Source: Alteromonas sp. KUL49
GTDB taxonomy: Bacteria > Pseudomonadota > Gammaproteobacteria > Enterobacterales > Alteromonadaceae
Reading direction: 5' to 3'
NCBI RefSeq assembly: GCF_006538345.1
Contig: NZ_BJKL01000003.1
Location: 186,001-250,000, forward strand
DNA: 64,000 bases
In this document: one piece after another, positions 1 to 7,357 of the stretch
Layout: each line of letters begins with the position of its first letter
How positions within the stretch are numbered: position 1 is the first letter of the stretch
Made by a program: the position numbers and the translations under genes
Notes under the pieces: model-generated
What the model was told of the DNA's origin: nothing
Databases searched by the model: none
What the model saw: the letters and a program-made list of their open reading frames with translations, nothing else

Positions 1-1
1 A

Positions 2-310
2 ATGGCAAAGATTTCCGGTGAACTAGTGCGTTATGAAGGGCCAGACAAGGTCAAGCAGATTGAACGTGCGTATAGCCCCACGCAGTCAACTAATGCGCCA
101 TTTATTGCCATTCTGTTGACTGGAATTGTCTTGGGTGTTGTGGCTGGTGGTCTGTTTGTCTTCGTCGCTGAGCTGCTAGATGCCTCTATTAAAGACAAAG
201 TTACCGTAGAAAAACTCACGAATAAACCTGTGTTGGCGATATTGCCGGTGATTCCGGTAGCGAGCGCAGTATCGAATAATCACTATGCTATCCCGAGTAG
301 TAAGGAGTAA
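2..310 (+). CDS. Wzz/chain-length determinant family protein, C-terminal part (SypO-like)
   Basis: This is the C-terminal end of a protein that begins left of the window; the first visible Met is probably internal. About residues 34-58 form a hydrophobic membrane segment (FIAILLTGIVLGVVAGGLFVF), preceded by a Pro/Ser/Thr-containing approach and followed by a short cytoplasmic tail. This is the usual end of Wzz/GNVR-type co-polymerases, inner-membrane proteins that set polysaccharide chain length. Its stop overlaps the start region of the next glycosyltransferase gene, so the two are in one operon. Its position next to GT, STAS, OmpA and SLBB genes fits SypO of syp-type loci. The family call rests on topology and context, because the periplasmic domain is not visible. 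Confidence 0.7.
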   Translation: MAKISGELVRYEGPDKVKQIERAYSPTQSTNAPFIAILLTGIVLGVVAGGLFVFVAELLDASIKDKVTVEKLTNKPVLAILPVIPVASAVSNNHYAIPSSKE

Positions 311-312
311 TG

Positions 313-1392
313 ATGAATATTTTGCAAATCGTACAACACTTAAAAACTGGCGGTCTTGAGACCATGGTGTTGGATCTAATGAAAAACAGCCAGTATTGCG
401 ATACGACGTACATTGTTGCTTTAGAGGGAAACAAAGAAGACGCGTTAGCCGCTTTCCCGCAGCTACAACGTATTGAGCACAGGATCATTTGCTTGAACAA
501 AGCACCAGGATGGAAGTTAGGTGTAGTAGAGCAGCTCACCACTATCATAAAAGAAAAGCGCATTGATGCATTACACAGTCATCATATAGGCCCGCTTATT
601 TACGGTGCTATGGCGCAAAAGCAATGCAAAGGGGTCGGCCATATTCATACCATTCATGATGCGTGGTTTCTTAATACTCGCCGGTACCGTTTTATGTTCC
701 AGTTTATCGTCAAGATGACTAATGTGACCTTGGTGGCAGATGCAAAAACTGTTGCCAATGACATCAAAGATCTTGCGGGGATCAATGTAGATGAAACCAT
801 ATTGAACGGTATCGACATTACACGTTATTCCTCAGGCGACAAGATGCGAGCTCGTCAGTCATTAGGGTTACCACTGTCAGAGTACCTCATCGGTTGTGCG
901 GCGCGCCTTGCACCTGGCAAGGGCCATAAGGCGCTCATTGAAACACTAGCTAAGCTACCCGAGAGCGTTCACCTTGTTCTCGCGGGTCAAGGAGAGCTAG
1001 GGGAATCTCTAGAAGCCCTGAGCCAACAATTGAAAATTGCTCATAGGATCCATTGGTTAGGTCAATGTGAAGATATGCCTTCTTTCTACCAAGCCATCGA
1101 TAGCTTCTGCTTGTTTTCCGAGCGGGAAGGCCTGCCTCTCAGCGTGATGGAAGCCATTGCGAGCTATAAACCGGTGGTATCAACCAATGTAGGTGGAATT
1201 CCCGAGGTAGTCACGAGTGATGTTGGTATGACTCTTGAACCTACTAATACACGTTCTTTGCATTCTGCATTACTTGAAAGCTTAAGAACGCCCGTTGATA
1301 GAACGAAAGTTAAGGCATTGCGCAAGAGAATCGACGTTAGAACCATGTCAGCTCGGTACGATGCCTTAGTCAAACCAATGAGTTTCCAATAG
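313..1392 (+). CDS. Family 4 glycosyltransferase (SypP-like)
   Basis: A GT-B fold, GT4-family transferase of about 360 residues, predicted cytoplasmic or membrane-associated, adding a sugar to the lipid-linked repeat unit. The N-terminal motif HLKTGGLETMVLDL is typical of GT4 acceptor domains. The C-terminal half carries the GCAARLAPGKGHKALIE and LAGQGELGESLEAL nucleotide-sugar signatures and the E-x7-E motif SEREGLPLSVMEA. AAGGAG at 302-307 is better spaced (5 nt) for the ATG at 313 than for the ATG at 310. Context (after a Wzz-like protein, before a GT2/PGT fusion) corresponds to sypP. Donor and acceptor sugars cannot be told from sequence. Confidence 0.88.
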   Translation: MNILQIVQHLKTGGLETMVLDLMKNSQYCDTTYIVALEGNKEDALAAFPQLQRIEHRIICLNKAPGWKLGVVEQLTTIIKEKRIDALHSHHIGPLIYGAMAQKQCKGVGHIHTIHDAWFLNTRRYRFMFQFIVKMTNVTLVADAKTVANDIKDLAGINVDETILNGIDITRYSSGDKMRARQSLGLPLSEYLIGCAARLAPGKGHKALIETLAKLPESVHLVLAGQGELGESLEALSQQLKIAHRIHWLGQCEDMPSFYQAIDSFCLFSEREGLPLSVMEAIASYKPVVSTNVGGIPEVVTSDVGMTLEPTNTRSLHSALLESLRTPVDRTKVKALRKRIDVRTMSARYDALVKPMSFQ

Positions 1393-1402
1393 GAGCACCG
1401 CT

Positions 1403-3208
1403 ATGACGACGTTATGGGTACTATTTACAATTTGCATTGCATTATTCATGTACCACCATTTTATATACCCGCTGCTATTGAGATTTGTTGCAAAACGCCA
1501 AAAAGTGAAACATTTAGCACCTAATGCGGTTCAAACGCTTCCCAGAGTAGGCATAATCATGTGCGCATATAATGAGGAAGCATACATACGCGCCAAGTTA
1601 GATAACCTAGCGATGCTTGACTATCCACCCACGGCGTACGATATACACATCGGGCTCGATGGTTGTACTGATAACACAGAGGCGGTGATCAACAGCGTCT
1701 CCCAAGATTTGGTTCAAAAGCGAATTCAATGTACACCGCATGTATTCACTACTAATCAAGGTAAAGTGAAAACACTCAATTATCTAATTGAGAAAACCAA
1801 AGACCAATATGATGTTTTGCTTTTCACCGATGTTAGTGCGCTTTTGAGTATTGATGCGCTACGCAACGTTGCACAGGCTTTCCAATCTCCTAATGTCGGT
1901 GTTGTTTCGGGCGACTATCAGTTTTTAAACCCTGCTCAGCCAGAACAAACTAAATATTGGCAATATCAAAATAAACTAAAACGCGATGAGGGCGCTCTAG
2001 GTGCTGTTATTGGTGTTCCAGGTGCTATGTTTGCCGTGCGCGCTAAGTTAGTTAAAACCGTACCTGAAAACACGATAAATGATGATTTTGTCATTCCTAT
2101 GCGTGCGATAGAGCAGGGCTACGAGGCTATTGTTGATCCTGATTTAGGCATTGTAGAGCTAGAGAGTGACACTAGTGATCAAGAATTAAAACGTCGTGTT
2201 CGTATTGGCGCAGGCAACCTTCAACAACTTGGGTTTTTAAAGAGCATGTTGCGTATGCGTAATGGATGGAAAGCGTTTAATTTCTTTTCAGGTAAGGCTA
2301 TGCGTGCAGTTATGCCAATTATTATCGCGGTCGGCAGCATCAGTATAGTGTCATTAGCTGCACTTGGTAGTACATTCGCTCAAATAGCGACTGCTGCTAC
2401 GGCGGGAACGTTACTTGTCGAGAGTGCACTCAAGCACGGTTTAGGCATTAAGAAAGTTCCCGTATTGTCTTCACTGAGTTATTTGGTTGTGAATTATGCC
2501 TATGCGTTAGTTGGCATAGTTAAGTGGTGTTGTGGGCATTACGCTAAATCTTGGAATAACGGTGGCAAACGTGATCTTGATTATGTGCCTTTATCGGTTC
2601 GTTTTGGCAAGCGCACCATTGATATCCTTGGAAGTGCGAGCGGCTTACTCATGTTAATGCCCCTAATGATCCTAACGGCTGTGGTGGTAAAAGTATCTTC
2701 AAAGGGACCTGTATTTTACAAACAATGGCGTGTAGGCAAGGCGTCAGGCTCATGGGTATCGTTGTTTTATATGTATAAATTTAGAACGATGGTAGTCAAT
2801 GCAGAGCAAAACACGGGTGCAGTGTGGTCTAAAAACAATGATCCTAGAATCACCCGAGTCGGACGCTTTTTGCGAAAAACTCGTATTGACGAGTTACCCC
2901 AACTCTGGAACGTACTCATTGGTGATATGTCGTTAATTGGCCCACGACCCGAACGCCCTGATTTTCATAAAAAGCTCGAATTTCACATCCCGTTTTTCAG
3001 TGAACGAACTATGAATGTAAAGCCTGGTATTTCTGGTTTAGCACAAATAAAAGAAGCGTACGCTAACGACATCAATGGTATGCGCCAAAAATTAGCCTGG
3101 GACATGGCCTACACGTTGAGCTTGTCGAGCCCTATGCGCTGGATAAAAACTGAAATTACCATTGTGTTTGCAACGCTAAAAGTCATGCTTTTAGCAAAAG
3201 GGCAGTAA
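1403..3208 (+). CDS. Fused GT2 glycosyltransferase and phosphoglycosyl transferase (SypQ-SypR fusion)
   Basis: A 601-residue membrane protein with two catalytic modules. Residues about 48-290 are a processive-type GT2 domain: CAYNEEAYI, the LDGCTDN Asp motif, a D-x-S motif (FTDVSAL), NDDFVIP and RRVRIGAGN, the last near the QxxRW position. Hydrophobic segments near residues 1-25 and 305-375 flank it. Residues about 395-601 are a bacterial sugar transferase (WcaJ/PglC-type PGT): RFGKRTIDILG, a membrane helix, KFRTM, the ITRVGRFLRKTRIDELPQLW block and IGPRPERPDF. The PGT moves a sugar-1-phosphate onto undecaprenyl phosphate, and the GT2 probably extends it. In V. fischeri these activities are the separate proteins SypQ and SypR. 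AGGAG lies 7 nt before the ATG. No frame disruption is seen at the junction. Confidence 0.9.
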   Translation: MTTLWVLFTICIALFMYHHFIYPLLLRFVAKRQKVKHLAPNAVQTLPRVGIIMCAYNEEAYIRAKLDNLAMLDYPPTAYDIHIGLDGCTDNTEAVINSVSQDLVQKRIQCTPHVFTTNQGKVKTLNYLIEKTKDQYDVLLFTDVSALLSIDALRNVAQAFQSPNVGVVSGDYQFLNPAQPEQTKYWQYQNKLKRDEGALGAVIGVPGAMFAVRAKLVKTVPENTINDDFVIPMRAIEQGYEAIVDPDLGIVELESDTSDQELKRRVRIGAGNLQQLGFLKSMLRMRNGWKAFNFFSGKAMRAVMPIIIAVGSISIVSLAALGSTFAQIATAATAGTLLVESALKHGLGIKKVPVLSSLSYLVVNYAYALVGIVKWCCGHYAKSWNNGGKRDLDYVPLSVRFGKRTIDILGSASGLLMLMPLMILTAVVVKVSSKGPVFYKQWRVGKASGSWVSLFYMYKFRTMVVNAEQNTGAVWSKNNDPRITRVGRFLRKTRIDELPQLWNVLIGDMSLIGPRPERPDFHKKLEFHIPFFSERTMNVKPGISGLAQIKEAYANDINGMRQKLAWDMAYTLSLSSPMRWIKTEITIVFATLKVMLLAKGQ

Positions 3209-3209
3209 G

Positions 3210-3241
3210 GCATATTGCAAAAACACAGATTCGCAATATGC
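3210..3241 (+). promoter_or_regulatory. Inverted repeat, candidate enhancer site for the sigma-54 regulator
   Basis: GCATATTGC (3210-3218) and GCAATATGC (3233-3241) form perfect 9-bp arms around a 14-nt spacer. The repeat lies about 80-110 bp upstream of the expected start of the candidate sigma-54 promoter at 3294-3310, the usual distance for enhancer-binding proteins. No U-tract follows, so it is not an obvious terminator. Binding by the SypG-like regulator is inference. Confidence 0.4.
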
Positions 3242-3293
3242 AAATAACAAATGCTATATCTATTAAGTTGTTGATAATTAACATTAAATAAAG

Positions 3294-3310
3294 TTGGCCT
3301 CCAAATTGTA
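3294..3310 (+). promoter_or_regulatory. Candidate sigma-54 promoter of the STAS gene
   Basis: TTGGCCTCCAAATTGTA has GG and the -12 element G separated by 10 nt, as in the TTGGCAC-N5-TTGC consensus, but the -12 element reads TTGT rather than TTGC. It lies about 37 nt upstream of the STAS start codon. A sigma-54 response regulator is encoded in the same cluster. The match is imperfect, so this is a weak call. Confidence 0.35.
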
Positions 3311-3340
3311 CTGTAATAAATAGCAGATGAATTTGGAGGC
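3297..3340 (+). promoter_or_regulatory. Stem-loop covering the STAS-gene ribosome-binding site
   Basis: GCCTCCAAATT (3297-3307) is the exact reverse complement of AATTTGGAGGC (3330-3340), with a 22-nt spacer. The right arm contains the GGAGG Shine-Dalgarno sequence 7 nt before the ATG at 3347. In an RNA that reads through from upstream, the 11-bp stem would hide the SD. An RNA starting at the sigma-54 candidate would lack the left arm. Confidence 0.5.
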
Positions 3341-3346
3341 TTTAAC

Positions 3347-3676
3347 ATGACCAATACACTAAACACCCAAGTAAAAAACGACACCATTTCAGTTCAACTA
3401 CCCGAAGAGTTCGATGGTTTTTCAGTGGATAAAGCCAGAGAGCAGTTAGACAGCATAGCGTTAGATATGCATCACCACGTGGTTCTTGATTTCGCAGATA
3501 CACAATTCATTGATTCTTCTGGCGTAGGCGCCATCGTGTTTTTATTTAAGCGTATCACTAAGCAAGGTCGTACATTGCAACTCGTTCATGTGGAGGGGCA
3601 ACCTCACAAGCTTCTTTCAATGTTGCATGTTGATAGAACGATTTCAGTTAACGCTGCTACACCAATGAGCGCTTAG
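3347..3676 (+). CDS. STAS-domain anti-sigma-factor-antagonist-like protein (SypA-like)
   Basis: A 109-residue single-domain cytoplasmic STAS protein of the SpoIIAA/RsbV class. The phosphorylation loop reads FIDSSGVGAI, giving Ser57/Ser58 as the candidate phosphoserine; in SpoIIAA and V. fischeri SypA the equivalent serine is switched by kinase and phosphatase. The likely partner is the RsbW/REC/PP2C protein at 7358-8872. In syp systems unphosphorylated SypA promotes biofilm formation through an effect independent of a sigma factor, and that role is inferred here. The gene leads a tightly packed run of export genes and has a strong GGAGG ribosome-binding site enclosed in a stem-loop. Confidence 0.88.
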   Translation: MTNTLNTQVKNDTISVQLPEEFDGFSVDKAREQLDSIALDMHHHVVLDFADTQFIDSSGVGAIVFLFKRITKQGRTLQLVHVEGQPHKLLSMLHVDRTISVNAATPMSA

Positions 3677-3685
3677 GAGAGCACC

Positions 3686-4558
3686 ATGAAACACTTACTT
3701 GTTGCTGCACTTTGTTTACTTACTTCAGCATGTGCGAGCTGGCCAAAAGAGGGGCAGGGCGGATGGGCTGAGAACTTTCACTATGGAAACGAGACACCAT
3801 CGGTGTGGTATTCCCAAAGCCAAGGACTACTGCAGCATGACTTTGACCACTTGAGTTTGCGACTTGAAATTATGCGTGCAAGTGGGATCCGTCAGTGTAT
3901 GCCAGCACAGCATAAATTAGCGACCTTGATGCAGAATCGTATTCAACGTCAAATGGCAGCAAGTATGTTTTCTCAAAGCCAGCACGATATTGTGGTGTTT
4001 TATCATCAAATAAATTTGCTGCAGAATCACTTCACTGAGGTGAATGAAAAAACCGGCTGTGCGTCATTCACTATGTCTAATACGCTCGTATCTGACACAC
4101 GTGATGCTGCGCTAAGTCTGCTTAACAGCGACAATCAGTTCGCGTTTGCAGATGACAATCTTACGCCCAAATATCGCGATAAAATTAAGCAAGCTGCAGA
4201 GCTACTTAAATTGTTTGATAGTGTTGAGCTATTACTCGTTGGGCATACAGATCACATAGGTACACCTTACGATAATATTCAGCTTGGCATAGACCGCGCT
4301 CGTAAAGTTGCTCAAGCATTACAAGACGAAGGATTAACCAACGCAACCATATCAACGGTATCTCAAGGAGAAAGCGCGCCTTATTCAAATGAAACAACCG
4401 TTGCGGCACGTTTATCTAACAGAAGAGTCGTTGCGCACATTCTCTCAGCTAATGGAGAAAATCCAACGCATCAGACAGGGAACTCAACTTATGGCACGAA
4501 TATTCCATTGTTGTATTGGACTCAAGCACTAAACAGTGAGCAAGGAGAAAGACAATGA
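3686..4558 (+). CDS. OmpA-domain outer-membrane lipoprotein (SypB-like)
   Basis: A 290-residue lipoprotein with a short signal ending in the lipobox LTSAC (Cys16); residue +2 is Ala, predicting outer-membrane sorting. The C-terminal part (about residues 160-255) is an OmpA/MotB peptidoglycan-binding domain with LLLVGHTDHIG and RLSNRRVVAHI. It probably anchors the polysaccharide export complex to the cell wall. It starts 10 nt after the STAS gene and its stop overlaps the start of the SLBB exporter (ATGA-type coupling), the sypA-sypB-sypC order. The central region has no recognised domain. Confidence 0.85.
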   Translation: MKHLLVAALCLLTSACASWPKEGQGGWAENFHYGNETPSVWYSQSQGLLQHDFDHLSLRLEIMRASGIRQCMPAQHKLATLMQNRIQRQMAASMFSQSQHDIVVFYHQINLLQNHFTEVNEKTGCASFTMSNTLVSDTRDAALSLLNSDNQFAFADDNLTPKYRDKIKQAAELLKLFDSVELLLVGHTDHIGTPYDNIQLGIDRARKVAQALQDEGLTNATISTVSQGESAPYSNETTVAARLSNRRVVAHILSANGENPTHQTGNSTYGTNIPLLYWTQALNSEQGERQ

Positions 4559-6639
4559 AATTCTCAAGATTTACTTTATTCGTGATAATGATGGCATTTT
4601 CGATTAGCGCACTGGCTAATCAAGACGTCATCAATGTTGGCAACAAAGTATACCTAAACATGCCTGGCGAAGAAGGATTTGAAGAACTCTTTATTGTTAA
4701 TGAAAAAGGCACGTTAACCTTACCTGAAGTAGGCAATGTACACGTAGCTGGAAAAACTGTTCAGGAAGCTGAGCAACTCATTAAACTTAGCTTGTCTACT
4801 GTATATGTTGATTTAACGACCTTCTATCTTGAAGTTACATCAAGGGACATTAGCGTAACTATTTTGGGCTATGTTAATACGCCAGACAGATACGGTATTC
4901 CAGAATATGGCAATGTACAAATGGTAATCAATGCTGCTGGCGGCTTAAAACCTGGTGCACAGTTAGACAAGCTACAATTACGCAGAGGTGAAGAGTTCGT
5001 TGAGTTTGACTACAAAGCGTACTTGGACTCAGGCGACGTCCGTATACTACCCACACTGGTAAGCGGCGATATCTTATTTGTTCCTGCATCACCTCTTATC
5101 GGTAACGTACAAGTAGACTTTGATGCACAAACACTCAGTGCTGCTGGCGATGCTTCAGACAGTTCCTTGGCCATTACCTTGATTGGTGAATTACATAACC
5201 CAGGTACCTTCTCTTTCAAGCCAGATATGACTATCGTCGACGCGCTTATGCGTGCTGATGGGGTTACGCGTTACGCTGATGTGACCAGTATTCGTGTGAT
5301 AAACAATGAAGTTCCAACGTCTTTCGATTTAAAGCAATACTTAGACAGTGGTGACAAAACGCTACTTCCTGATATCGCTGGTGGCACCATGATTTACGTT
5401 CCCATTATGGTAGAAGATGTAAACACTACTGCTCGCACAGTGTACGTTATGGGTGAAGTTCAAGCGCCGGGTGCATATGAAGCAAATGAGCAAGTTGGCT
5501 TAATGGATATTCTTGCGAACGCGGGTGGTCCAACTCGTTTCGCTGAAACTCGCCAAATCAAAATTCTAAAAGAGTCGGGTGAAAATCAATTATTTGACTT
5601 GTCTGCCTACAGCGAAGGACTTGTATCCGTTGAAATCCCTCCGATTGCTCCTGGTGACGTTATCTTTGTTCCTGAAAAAACAGACATGAACGAAAAGAGT
5701 TGGTTAAAAGTAGCACCCAACCGCGCGGTAAAGGTGATTGGCGCCGTTCACTCTCCGGGCCGTTACGAGTGGAGTGATGAAATGGATTTAATGGACTTGT
5801 TAGCACACGCTGGGGGCCCAACAAAAGGCGCTAACGTGAACGATATTAAAGTTATTCGTGAAGGTGAGGCAACGTTTCGATTTAGCCTAACTTCTTTCGC
5901 ACAGCTTGAAGGCGAGTATGCAACGCTTCCTGAAATTATTGCTGGCGACACAGTAATCGTTGAAGAGTTACCTCACGATCCTAAAGACAACAAATCTCAA
6001 TGGGTTCGTCAAAGTACTGAACAATCGATTTACGTGATGGGGCAAGTTGGCGCAGCTGGCCGCTATGCATTCGATAAGAAATTCCACTTTTTAGATATTT
6101 TGGCCGCTGCCGATGGTCCAACAGGAACTGCTGATATTCGCAATATTCGCATTACGCATCGCAATTCGAATCAAGCACGAGTTACAAAGCTAGATCTGGC
6201 CCTATATTTCGAGACTGGTGACGAAACATTGTTCCCGACCCTTAGCCCTGGTGACACCATTTATGTACCAGAGCGTGACAAAGAGTGGTTGAGTCGTCCG
6301 AAAGAGGAGGTGGTAAGACTGATTGGTGCGGTGAATCGCCCTGGTCGTTATACCTTCAATGACTCAATGACATTGTTAGACCTTATCGCAGAGGCAGGTG
6401 GTCCGCTCAATACAGCAATGATCGACAAAATTGTAGTGGTAAACCACACATGCTGTGCAGACCAAGCACGTACGTTTGACTTGGATAAGTTTATGAAGCG
6501 TCCAGATGCTTACACCATTCCTGTGTTACGTGCTGGTGATACGGTGTTTATTCCTGACCAGTCATCAGATTCTTTCGCAAATTTCTGGAAAGACACTTTA
6601 GATGTTCTAGCCGTAGTTGGCATTGTAGCGGGGTTATAA
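4555..6639 (+). CDS. SLBB-repeat polysaccharide export protein (SypC/Wza-like)
   Basis: A 694-residue exported protein with a cleavable signal peptide (residues 1-21, ending SISALA-N). It lacks a lipobox Cys, unlike classical Wza. An N-terminal poly-export domain (about 22-95) is followed by six SLBB-type modules beginning near residues 100, 206, 296, 393, 492 and 588, with repeated signatures such as VMGEVQAPGAYE, VIGAVHSPGRYEW and LIGAVNRPGRYTF. Each carries a downstream 'AGGPT'-like turn. The C-terminus ends in a hydrophobic stretch (DVLAVVGIVAGL). It probably forms the periplasmic and outer-membrane export conduit. It is translationally coupled to the OmpA-lipoprotein gene. Confidence 0.9.
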   Translation: MKFSRFTLFVIMMAFSISALANQDVINVGNKVYLNMPGEEGFEELFIVNEKGTLTLPEVGNVHVAGKTVQEAEQLIKLSLSTVYVDLTTFYLEVTSRDISVTILGYVNTPDRYGIPEYGNVQMVINAAGGLKPGAQLDKLQLRRGEEFVEFDYKAYLDSGDVRILPTLVSGDILFVPASPLIGNVQVDFDAQTLSAAGDASDSSLAITLIGELHNPGTFSFKPDMTIVDALMRADGVTRYADVTSIRVINNEVPTSFDLKQYLDSGDKTLLPDIAGGTMIYVPIMVEDVNTTARTVYVMGEVQAPGAYEANEQVGLMDILANAGGPTRFAETRQIKILKESGENQLFDLSAYSEGLVSVEIPPIAPGDVIFVPEKTDMNEKSWLKVAPNRAVKVIGAVHSPGRYEWSDEMDLMDLLAHAGGPTKGANVNDIKVIREGEATFRFSLTSFAQLEGEYATLPEIIAGDTVIVEELPHDPKDNKSQWVRQSTEQSIYVMGQVGAAGRYAFDKKFHFLDILAAADGPTGTADIRNIRITHRNSNQARVTKLDLALYFETGDETLFPTLSPGDTIYVPERDKEWLSRPKEEVVRLIGAVNRPGRYTFNDSMTLLDLIAEAGGPLNTAMIDKIVVVNHTCCADQARTFDLDKFMKRPDAYTIPVLRAGDTVFIPDQSSDSFANFWKDTLDVLAVVGIVAGL

Positions 6640-6642
6640 ATC

Positions 6643-7356
6643 ATGAAAACTAAGCCACAGTTTTATCACGAGTTAGATAGCATTATTCATGAATCAGCAG
6701 AAAAAAACGCGCGGTGTATCTGTTTGTTTTCACCGTGCGGCAAGGCTGGAGTAAGCAGCTTAACGATTTCATTGGCGTCTCGCTACAAAGATGCGTCGCC
6801 TAGAATTCTTGTATTAGACTTGAATCATAAAAACCCAATGTCTTCAGGTTTCTTTAGTCATGAAGGCCCTGCTGAAAAGTGGCAGTTCGATACCATCAGT
6901 GCACAGCTGAATGTGAATGATGACGAGGGGATATACTATTTGAGTATCACGGAACTCGATTACAAAGACGCACTTCATGATATCAGTGTCATAGATGATG
7001 CGTTTGCTCGATGGAGAGTCGAATTTGATTATGTCATTGTTGATTTGTCACCTTTGCTAACAAACGACACCAGTGCGATTCCTCCCAATGTTTTTGCCCA
7101 TGTAGCAGAATTAACTTTGCTTATGGTTTCAACAGGAGAAACCACAGAGGAACAATTAGTCATGGCGTGTCAAAAGCTCAACGAATTGAACTACAAAAAC
7201 GTAAACATGGTGGTATCGCAGGTAAAAATGCCACCTCTAGGACCCTTACTAGTAAAAAAAGTACAATCATTGTCGTTTATTCCTTTTAAATTCAAACGTA
7301 TGGTGATCGGCTTTATTGAGCGCCAGTACTGGTTGTTTAGGCCCATCGGAGACTGA
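6643..7356 (+). CDS. CpsD/CapB-like P-loop protein with degenerate Walker A (SypD-like)
   Basis: A 237-residue cytoplasmic protein of the BY-kinase/ParA-like P-loop family, starting 4 nt after the exporter gene. Walker A' (ILVLDLNHKNP) and Walker B (DYVIVDLSP) are recognisable. The Walker A region reads SPCGKAGVSSLT (30-41), and in my alignment with PGxGKST the catalytic Lys is Val37, with a Lys only at position 34. There is no C-terminal Tyr cluster. In syp loci this slot is SypD, a putative tyrosine kinase paired with the Wzz-like SypO. Here it may be an inactive or allosteric partner; loss of activity is inference. Confidence 0.8.
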   Translation: MKTKPQFYHELDSIIHESAEKNARCICLFSPCGKAGVSSLTISLASRYKDASPRILVLDLNHKNPMSSGFFSHEGPAEKWQFDTISAQLNVNDDEGIYYLSITELDYKDALHDISVIDDAFARWRVEFDYVIVDLSPLLTNDTSAIPPNVFAHVAELTLLMVSTGETTEEQLVMACQKLNELNYKNVNMVVSQVKMPPLGPLLVKKVQSLSFIPFKFKRMVIGFIERQYWLFRPIGD

Positions 7357-7357
7357 T

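Noticed and set aside
3210..3241. Inverted repeat after the GT2/PGT gene considered as a terminator
   Set aside because: The stem is 9 bp with a 14-nt loop and no T run on either strand; a protein-binding site fits better.
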